From the NCBI RefSeq assembly GCF_036588685.1, contig NC_086374.1, forward strand, positions 64,664,457 through 64,728,456: DNA of 64,000 nucleotides. Reading direction: 5' to 3'. Position numbers and translations under genes: made by a program. Of the stretch, positions 54,950 through 64,000 are shown one piece after another. Under the pieces are notes generated by a model. That model did not search any database. It worked only from the letters and a program-made list of their open reading frames with translations, and was not told the origin of the DNA. Position 1 is the stretch's first letter. The number at the start of each line of letters is the position of its first letter. The stretch is from Mytilus trossulus. Its lineage: Eukaryota > Mollusca > Bivalvia > Mytilida > Mytilidae.

Positions 54950-56954
54950 GGCAATAATAAGCCGTTACAATCACGTTATTTGATACGAATAGCAGAGAAC
55001 AAATATTATTATTTAGAATAAAGGACTATATTTACTTTGTGTAATGTTCTGATTCCGTCTCCAGATTTTGGTTTTATCTGCTATCAACTTTTGTAGTAGA
55101 TTTTGAATATTTAAATGTTTTGGTCTCAAGTACCAATGAAGAGACGCTTATTACCGAAATGCACATCTGGTACTTCAAGTTGATTCCGTTTATATTATTT
55201 TCAAACTGCCTTTTTCACTTTGATACACATATAACTAAGTACGAGTTACGTAATAACGTAGCTTTCTACAAAAACTCAAAAGCTATGTAGGTTTTTTTTT
55301 AATTAAAGAAGGCAACAGTAGTATACAACTGTTCAAAGGTCATAAATCGATTAAACGAAATCAAATTCGGGTCACAAATCAATAAGAGAATATAACTGCC
55401 TATTGTTAAGCATTGATTATTATCCTTTTGAATGACTGGTTTCTTTATATTGGTCTCAGTAGTACATGTTTTTTGGGGGAAATTGTTGATACAGTTTTTG
55501 TGTTGATTATGCACAATTTGTTAAAAAGTAGCATTAATTAAAGTTATTTATTTATGTATACATGTTTAACACTGTTGAATGTATGCGAGTTCGGTTTAGT
55601 ACGATTTCTTCAAAGATACATCTGAAGACTTTATTTTCTCAATTGAATATGTAAAATAATGTTTCAAAATGTCAGGCATAATCAATTAACACAATATCTT
55701 TTAAAAAATTTCATTTACTTTTTTTTTTATCTATTTATACTGAACAAAAAACAACGGATTGTAATAATTTTACATTACCATGTCAGTATTGATCTCAATT
55801 GTCGTTTTTCTCCCAGCAATTATTTAAAGACGTTTCCTTTGTGTTCGTTAACACTGATATTTATATTTCCTACCTTTGTAGTTTACATCATATGGAAGTA
55901 AAAGGGATATATCTTATATGACTTAATAATTTGGCTTAAATTTATAATTTATTCCATCGTTTGTATTATTAAAGCCGTGTGTAGTGTTCAATGTTTGTCA
56001 GTCACATTTGAATCTTATTGATTGCTTTCTAATTATGCAGCAAAGCTGTATATGTATAATGCTATTCATGAGACTAAAATGATCAAAGTTTCTTTTTTCT
56101 TTTCCTTTCCGATACTTTGCGTTGCAAGATGGATTATGTTGATTATTTGGTCAACTTCTTGTTTATGTCTATCAAACTTTACCCACGCACTGTATCTGAA
56201 AAAAATTCCTTTATTAGTGAAAGAAGATAAGATAATACCAGATGCTATCACTTGATCACAAAGAAATTTTTGTCCATATGCCATGACTGTTTGCCAGTAA
56301 AACGCAAATGTTAGCAACATGACACGGACGAAAAAATTAAGGTTTGGTTTATCTTTCGTTCGCTTCCTTGATTGCAGATGAGATGAAATGACAAATCAAA
56401 AGACAACTTTTATATAAGAAGCACAAAAATGTTTTTTTTTTCCATCATTTTGTTTGTTTGTTTATAGCGTAAACAGTACCAATTTTCACTTCACAAGCTG
56501 CGCATTTCAACAACTAATATCCATTTAGAGATGTTATAACTGTGGATTCATGGATTTTTAAGGGAACGAAATTTCGTGGATTAAGGAAAACTTGTATATT
56601 CGTGGATATTTAATTTCGTAGTGAGGGCTATTTATAGTATAATTGCATATTATTGACCAACACAAAATAAACATTCCCAACTAATTTATGAAAATTCCAA
56701 TATGCTGAATAGCTTTTGAAAAGGAAATTGCAGTTGCAATGACTATTGACATTTCAAAATTAGTAAGAAAAAAATATTAAAAGATTTAAATGATGCACGT
56801 GTATTTCTTAAATAAATTTCAACAATTGTTGCCCCATCTAAGTTTGAATTTTAAAAGACCCAATTTCAATCAAAGAAGACAGATATAGGGATCAAGATAC
56901 CAAGGGCAAATAAAAATACTAACATATAACACTGCGGCATAAGGAAATAAGATC
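54950..56954. other. No gene I can support
   Basis: AT-rich with short frames on both strands. 56022-56255 (plus) has a hydrophobic segment after a possible TTATGCAG acceptor, but it lacks GPCR TM6/TM7 motifs and has an equally long antisense frame. 56530-56640 holds the common mollusc word GGAACGAAATTTCGTGGATT. Confidence 0.4.
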
Positions 56955-57140
56955 ATCATATATACCAGGATTAAATTTTGTATTAACGCTAGACGCGCGT
57001 TTCATCTACAAAAGACTCATCAGTGACGCTCGAATCCAAAAAAGTTTAAATGGCCAAATACAGTACGATGTTGAAGAACATTGAGGACCAAAATTTCTAA
57101 AAGTTTTTCTATATACAGCTAATGTAATCTATTCCTGTAG
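56955..57140 (-). repeat. Mussel short interspersed repeat, copy 7 (minus)
   Basis: Near full-length reverse copy: ATATATACCAGGATTAAATT, GACGCGCGTTTCATCTAC and AAGAACATTGAGGACC. Confidence 0.8.
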
Positions 57141-57959
57141 ATGAAACGAAGTAGTATTTCAAGAAGTTAAACGACGACAAGATAATTTAAGATGAATCAG
57201 ATAAATGAAATCAACATGTTAGCCAGACTAAAAACTATCCATTTAGAATTTAAACAGCGAATGATGAAATAAAAGGAGAGTGCTACCTCTTTGAGACGCT
57301 CGTATAAAAAATGTTTACCAAATTCAACTAAAGTTAAAGCCGGAAAAGTGTCGAACACAGTGTGTTATTCAAACGTAACAAATATGCTGTCACTACAAAC
57401 TTTTAATGATGACAGTGTCAAAGATTCTTATTTGATTAAATTTTTCTAGAAGTAAAATTTGTTTCCTGTTTATAAAACAAGGCATGTTTCATACATTGCT
57501 TAATCTATTAATGAAAAAAATGAACATTAGTTTAAATTATTTTTAATATTGAAATAAAGAAAACTTTTGTCTTGTGAAGATAGAAGATTAAGATTTTATC
57601 AATCTATCCCTAAGGGATCTTCGATTTTATCTACTATATAAGATTGATTGCTTATTGTGTAACGTTGCACCTTTTTTTGACAGTTTTCACTTACGTTAAC
57701 ATATAATCTAGAGAAAGTTTCAATTTTTTTTTTATTTTGCAGATGTATTATTATTTCTTCATGGTTCCACCAATTTAATTTTGAATCCCTATTTCATCAT
57801 AGAAAATAGGTTTGAAAAGACCTCCAAACGCTTCATGATTCTGTAATGAGGAGTACCCAAATTGGATTCACGCATTAATCCTTAAAAGTCGAATAACAGA
57901 TCTTTATTTCTTTATCAATTTAGAAATATTGTACATTAATCCATGCTTACAACTAATTT

Positions 57960-59322
57960 TTTAAGACATGGATAATAAAATTGAGAATGGAAATGGGGAA
58001 TGTGTCAAAGAGACAACAACCCGACCAAATAAAAAAACAACAGCAGAAGGTCAACAACAGGTCTTCAATGTAGCGAGAAATTCCCGCACCCGGAGGCGTC
58101 CTTCAGCTGGCCTCTAAACAAATATATACTAGTTCAGTGATAATGAACGCCATACTAATTTCCAAATTGTACACAAGAAACTAAAATTTAAATAATACAA
58201 GACTAACAAAGGCCAGAGGCTCCTGACTTGGAACAGGCGCAAAAATGCGGCGGGGTTAAACATGTTTGTGAGATCTCAACCCTCCCCCTATACCTCTAAC
58301 CAATGTAGAAAAGTAAAAGCATAACAATACGCACATTAAAATTCAGTTCAAGAGAAGTCCGAGTCTGATGTCAGAAGATGTAACCAAAGAAAATAAACAA
58401 AATGACAATAATACATAAATAACAACAGACTACTAGCAGTTAACTGACATGCCAGCTCCAGACTTCAATTAAACTGACTGAAAGATTATGATTTCATCAT
58501 ATGAACATCAGGCACAATCCTTCCCGTAAGGGGTTTAGTATCATACCATCATAACATATATGAGAAGAACATAACCCGTGTCATGCCAACAACTGTTTTT
58601 AGTGTTTATTTCCGACGCAAAGACCTTATCAGTGACTCAATATTAACGCCAAAATATGCAATCTTTAATGACTTGACAACAGTATCGTAATTATATCCCT
58701 TCTTAATAAGTCTATTCAAAGGTTTTGTAAGTTTATGAGGTGAATACTGACACCTTTGTGCTTTATAAAGAATATTTCCATAAAAAAATGGATGTAAAAT
58801 ACCTGAACGTATAAGAAGTCTGCATGTTGAGCTATATTTACGAATGATATCTTTATACCGATGATAAAATTTAGTAAATGTTTTGACTAGTTTGTGATAT
58901 CGAAAACCCTGGTGTAATAATTTTTCAGTAATACATAAATTTCTCTCGTTAAAATCTAAAACATTGTTACATACACGAGCAAATCGTACAAGTTGAGATA
59001 TATAAACACCGTAAGATGGTGACAAGGGAACGTCACCATCTAAAAACGGATAATTAATGATAGGAAATGAAAAATCATCCCTTTTATCATAAATTTTAGT
59101 ATTCAGCTTCCCGTTAGTGATATATATATCAAGATCGAGGAAAGGGCAGTGGTCATTGTTAGTATTAGCTTTTTTTAAAGTAAGTTCACCAGGATAAATT
59201 TGATTAATATACATACTGAAGTCGTCATTATTGAGAGCCAAAATATCATCCAAATATCTAAAAGTATTATTAAATTTGTTTATCAGATGTTGTTTTGATG
59301 GGTCTTTGCTTATTTTTGTCAT
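57960..59322 (-). mobile_element. 5'-truncated reverse-transcriptase element
   Basis: An RT coding segment (58606-59322) followed on the minus strand by a 3' untranslated region that ends near 57960 with the complement of CCATTTCCATTCTCAATTTT. The 3' part matches 50130-50805. Confidence 0.85.
58606..59322 (-). CDS. Reverse transcriptase, C-terminal half (238 codons, mobile element)
   Basis: An intact frame starting just upstream of the YLDD catalytic box (FRYLDDILALNN), then FLDLDIYITNGKLNTKIYDK and the family-typical GVYISQLVRFARVCNN with a Lys/Arg-rich C-terminus. The finger and most palm motifs are absent, so it is truncated and presumably inactive. The layout after YxDD (FLDL, then an LxTKxYxKRxD segment, then a SQLxRxxRxC helix) resembles Penelope-like RTs. 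I treat that subclass as tentative. Confidence 0.85.
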   Translation of the reverse strand: MTKISKDPSKQHLINKFNNTFRYLDDILALNNDDFSMYINQIYPGELTLKKANTNNDHCPFLDLDIYITNGKLNTKIYDKRDDFSFPIINYPFLDGDVPLSPSYGVYISQLVRFARVCNNVLDFNERNLCITEKLLHQGFRYHKLVKTFTKFYHRYKDIIRKYSSTCRLLIRSGILHPFFYGNILYKAQRCQYSPHKLTKPLNRLIKKGYNYDTVVKSLKIAYFGVNIESLIRSLRRK

Positions 59323-59329
59323 AAATTGT

Positions 59330-62150
59330 AACTATGCTTGTAACATACTTAATTTGCTAATCTTTAAAGGACTATTTTTTGTCAATGTTACTTTTTACAG
59401 TGAATGTTACTTTTTACAGCTGTTGATATATACTGTGAACGTGTTGTGTACATTTAAATATATTTACCTTATATATCGATAGACTTGCACAGTTTTAAAT
59501 CATAAAAATACATATATGTTCTAGTCTCCAGGAAAACTTGTAAGATTTCGGCTGTTATTTTTGTTAAATAATGTCAATTTAGGTACTCGGAACAATTTGG
59601 ATACCCTGACGTTAGACGTTTATAAATAAGGAAGCTTTTTCGCGAAACATTTGACGGACAGAGCAACATTTAATTTAAGTCTGAGTTTTGGAAAACGGTA
59701 TACTACTGTTGCCTTTATCTATTTCTTGATTATGCAGACAGTTTTGTCCATGTTTTTTTTCTAGTAAATTTTTATCAATGTCACGATCTGGACAACAAAC
59801 TCGAAAGTTAATTAGCTTGCAGTAAAAAATCACTGTCAATCTGTGACTATGGAATATTATTTGTCAATTACACGCTTAAGATTTGTATCTATATAATTGT
59901 AATAAAAAACAAATGAAAATCCATTTTTTTCAAATCAATATATTTTTTCTTGATGTGTTTTAATATATGTTATACACGAACTCTGAGTTATAATTTCATA
60001 AGTTTTGGGTCTATAATTGAAAAAAAGTTGTCAATAAGGTTCTATGTTAATTCTATTTTTCATGTTTCAAATAGTAAATGGAGTATGTATAAATAGTCTG
60101 TCAAACAGCCTTCCATCCAAAGCGGAAAAAAAAACCAAAATACTTCTGCTTTGAATTCCAGATCTTTTTTATTTTTGTGTTTAAATAAAAATGATAAGTA
60201 TAGGAATATACGTTGACTCAATCAATTAAATAAAGATCCACTGACAAGTTTAATTAACAAATATCTGCAGAGTAAACTTATAAAACATGTCCTTCTTTGC
60301 AAAATACGCACTTTTGACCAGTAGAGTAAACAAAGAAATAATAATAAAAAAAAAATTAAAATTAAAATTATGAAAGTAACAATATCAAATCCTTTATGAA
60401 TGAACATTTTGTGATTTTCACATTTGTAAGTTTTGATATAAAAGCAAATTCTATATTTATTTTCATTTCATTTGTCTATACTGAACTGTTTTACTTGTTT
60501 CTTAAATATCTTAGATTTTTTTAATAGAAATTGGACAATGGTGATATTAGATATAACTGCTTCACATTTAATATAAATAATAGACAAACATTTAAGCAAA
60601 AACAATAAAAAGAATGAGCCGAATTGAATATCAATTTAAAACTAATTGGTTTCTTAAAAACTGATAACACACATCGTAGGCTGCCTTGATCATGTTGATG
60701 AACCACAATTTTTAAAATAATATAAAGTTAAATTTAGTCCGATTATTATAAATACTTATAATGTGTCTAATTCTTATATTGACCATTTTTTATGAAATGA
60801 TGATATTTCATGCTGGTGATGTATGCATGACAAGAGCACATGATATGTCGGCGTACCCTGTCTTGGTCCGTTTAGAGTTTATAACATTTCGTAAAATTTT
60901 CTCCTAATAATTTTCACGGGTACCCTAATGTTTCCTCTTCTTCGTGTGTGGTACACGGTGATCAAGACTAGCATGGTGGAAACGTTAACGATTTATACAA
61001 AATCACGATTATGAAATACCTGATTGCTAAAATCGTATGGAAAGTATAATGCACACAACTAAAAATGATAATGGTTTTTTTTTTTCGTTTTTAAGATAGA
61101 ATAATAACCTTCTCAATACTTAATACACGATATCCATATGAACAAAAACGTTTACAGTCTGTTCTTTAATTTTACCGATTGTGTTTTTTCCCAAATTGGG
61201 ACTTTTTGAGTGTGGATTCGTTTGAAAGTTTGTGAATGCATAGCTAGAGACGTTTTCTCTGTGGATGTATCCAGTCTCAATCGTATACGATTGAGGTTTT
61301 GTTTTCTACATTGATCTGTCTCTTCTTACGCGATGTGCTAGATATAAACATACGAAAATATATTATCGGCCTAATATACATTCAATTAAGCAGTATTCTA
61401 CAATTTCAAAGTGGTAGAGACCCATCCTGTCATTTTTATTATCGTTCATCGATATCTATTAATCTAGCTGCGCAAAAAATAACCTGAGGTAATGATAATA
61501 CATGTACCAATACTTATAATGAAATGCATTATTAGAGTAAGAGATACAAACTGCACATTCGTTTCCACTATAAACGACTGAAGATCAGATTTTTAATCCT
61601 CTCCGTCCAATACAGAAAACAAGATCTTTTACAGAAAAAAAAACTATAGCAATTTTTCAAAATAATCATATCATAAAATTTGGTTTTATAGAAATAAGAC
61701 TTACAGTAAAACATTTAACATTGATTTCATACAATTTGGTAACCAACTTTACAACAGACTACATGTATTTGAATTTTACAAAGGACGGATGACGAGGAAT
61801 AGAGGGTTGCTAATCAAATGATAGATACAGGCATGGTGGGATAAAATAATGTTACCTTATGGAATCAAGTTACATAAAGACATGCTACATGCTATACTTG
61901 ATAAAACAATAACACTTATATCAATTTCTGACTTAAAATGTGTAGTATCTTAAATTGAACGAATTACTTTATCAAATATGTTAAGACAGAACTCGCAATC
62001 GTTTCTATGACAGTTCGTACTATCGAATATAAAAATATACCACAAGACTAACCATCCTGAACTTGCAACGCCTCTCCGTAGGCAAAAAGAGAACTAACGG
62101 ATTCGACAATTGGGAACTGCGACAACATATGGTAGCAATGACAAAATTGA
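59330..62150. other. No gene seen
   Basis: AT-rich, with short frames only on both strands and no recognisable domain. Confidence 0.5.
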
Positions 62151-64000
62151 TGGTAAAGTTATTTTATATTGTCCGTCCTGTAGCGCGGTGAATGTGATGA
62201 GTATTTTCAACTCTACTCCACGACGTAGACGCAGTCATTGTCATCATCATTAAACATCGCCTACTTTGCATGATGTCTCTATTAATGACTTGTTGCCATT
62301 TATACAAAAGCCGTTAGGTGTTCATCACATTCACACGCAATTTTATTTATTACCCTTTTCAAAACTTCATTCTCTTTTCAATTCATGTTTGGAAACAACT
62401 GTTACAAACTCCCATTAAACACAATACAAACTTACAGCTAGCATTTCGGATATTGCAAGTCACAGACTTTTGAAACCAGTACGCATTGGAAAAGATAAAA
62501 AGTGAAAAGATTTTTTTCTAAAATTTTCCTCTCCTAACAAAGTTCTTGATGGCGTTAACTTAGGCAATCTCCTTCATCATAAATAAGTTTAGTCGAAAAT
62601 ACCTCCTTATTTTAAAGATAAATTTGTACCAATAATTTTTAAACCTATACCAAACAAGTTGCAACTACGATTTTCCACATTACAAACACGTTTTGCAAGA
62701 TCATACAATAGACGACTTCAAGTCTAAACCTCCTTATTGCACCTTTGCTAGTTCAAAATTCAAATATAATCTGGGTGGCCATGTTGTTACCAGAAAACTC
62801 ACAATTGGCAATTACACTTCACTGCGAAATTTGTTATCCAAAGGTCCGATATTTGTTGACCCTTAATCCATCAATTGGAAATACAACTTCAAAATACTGA
62901 TGGATTCAGACAAGGATATGCCAGGAAATGGGCTAAACGCGAGAAAGAAGACGTAGATGTTCCAAATTAAAGCTGTGAGGTCGTTGATACAAATCCGAAT
63001 TAAAAAACTAAATGGGTCTATCAAAACCAACGTTACGTCAATTTTTAAAAACCCAAATGTTGCAAAACACTTGTCCTACCTACATGACAAAAATGTTGTT
63101 GTCGCCGCAGATAAAGACCCAAACATTTTTGTGTGTTAATATTATTACATAAACTGCTTGATAAATGGATTAGGTATTGACAATTCACTTGGAACTCAAT
63201 GTACCCTCATGACACTTGCCAAAGAGGAAATCCTAGATAATCATAGGTCTATTTCATGTTCCATAAGAAATTCAAAGATGAAGAACTGGATCGTCCATCA
63301 CTGTATTGGACACCTAACCTTCATAAGTGTCCTTACAAACAACGGTATATTGCAGGGTCTTCCAAGTGCTCCACGAAACCTCTTTCTAAGTTATAAACAT
63401 CTATTTTATTAGCAATTAAAGCTGGGTTCCAAAGTTATTGTAAAACTGTCTATTCTAGAGGTGAATCAGATATAGATACTAACTAATTCCAAAGATCTTT
63501 TAGAGTACATACAATCTAACACTCACTCATCTTGCAATAGTATTAAAACTTTTGACTTTTCTACATTTTACAAAAATTTTCATACAGGAACTTCTTAGGA
63601 AGAAAGATAAGAAGTTAGCATTATCCTTTTATTTCACGTTCCTTTATATAGATGATGTTCTCTCACTAATAATTCAAAATTTGCTGACTATGTTGAACGA
63701 ATCCATCCCATCGAACTAGAGATAAAGGATACTACAGATACAGTTAAGTATGACTCATATCTTGCATTACATCTAGAATTTGACAATGAGGATCGGTTGA
63801 GAACAAAACTCTACGACAAAAGAGATGATTTCAGCTTCCTAATTGTGAACTTTCCATTTCTGGGTAGCAACATTCCAGCAGCGCCTGAATACGGAGTATA
63901 TATCTCTCAATTGAAACATTATCCAGGGCTTGTGTTTCCTATCATGATTTATTTGATAGAGGAGTGCTGCTCACAAGGAAGCCATTTAACCAAGATTACC
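62150..64000 (+). pseudogene. Decayed reverse-transcriptase element, longest copy, running off the right edge
   Basis: Successive frames carry pieces of one RT protein: HLSYLHDKNVVVAADKDPN (about 63060), TLAKEEILDNHRS (63210), LPSAPRNLFLSYKHLF (63360), CNSIKTFDFSTFYKNF (63540), DTTDTVKYDSYLALHLEFD (63730) and PAAPEYGVYISQLKHY (63870). Frameshifts and stops separate them, and the YxDD palm segment around 63600-63660 is largely deleted. Same family as 58606-59322. Confidence 0.8.

Noticed and set aside
56022..56255. Possible later exon of the GPCR
   Set aside because: It has a hydrophobic segment and an acceptor-like site, but lacks the CWxP and NPxxY motifs, and the antisense frame is equally long.

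Overview
The window looks like nuclear DNA of a marine bivalve, most likely a mussel (Mytilus-type). It is AT-rich, its exons are short and separated by long introns with canonical GT/AG borders, and most of the sequence is dispersed mobile-element debris of the kind common in mollusc genomes. There is no rRNA gene, no convincing tRNA gene, no CRISPR array and no prokaryotic signal. The species call is inference; I ran no search.

Layout. 1-7.3 kb: repeats, truncated reverse-transcriptase copies and a hairpin MITE. 7.4-14.3 kb (minus): a six-exon gene that joins perfectly in frame into 646 codons. It encodes two B-boxes, a coiled coil, an SH3-ligand-like proline run, a Src-like tyrosine kinase domain with a degenerate active site, and a polybasic tail ending in a CaaX-like CTIS. 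I know of no described protein with this architecture. 15.6-16.4 kb: a non-coding block carrying a perfect minus-strand splice donor, repeated at 22.3-23.4 kb. 17.2-18.96 kb: a decayed Ty3/gypsy pol. 19.8-21.4 kb (minus): an intronless TIR-like plus BIR-BIR reading frame interrupted by one TGA. 21.4-31.7 kb: mollusc repeats, plus a 1.58 kb inverted-repeat foldback element filled with a 30-bp palindromic minisatellite. 31.8-40.7 kb (plus): a complete six-exon, 302-aa polytopic membrane protein that appears to be an internal duplication. 41-49 kb: repeats and reverse-transcriptase remnants. 49.3-49.7 kb (plus): the first coding exon (TM1 to TM4) of an aminergic/muscarinic-like GPCR whose remaining exons I could not find. 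50-64 kb: mainly copies of one reverse-transcriptase element family, the longest running off the right edge.

How the parts may work together. The B-box/pseudokinase gene and the TIR-like/BIR frame are neighbours on the same strand. Each has a start ATG just downstream of a plausible splice acceptor, and each has the same duplicated block and splice donor about 0.9-1.4 kb upstream. B-box, TIR and BIR modules are all typical of innate-immune or cell-death signalling, so a pair of immune-type effectors driven by duplicated leader/promoter DNA is a reasonable hypothesis. Transcript data would decide it.
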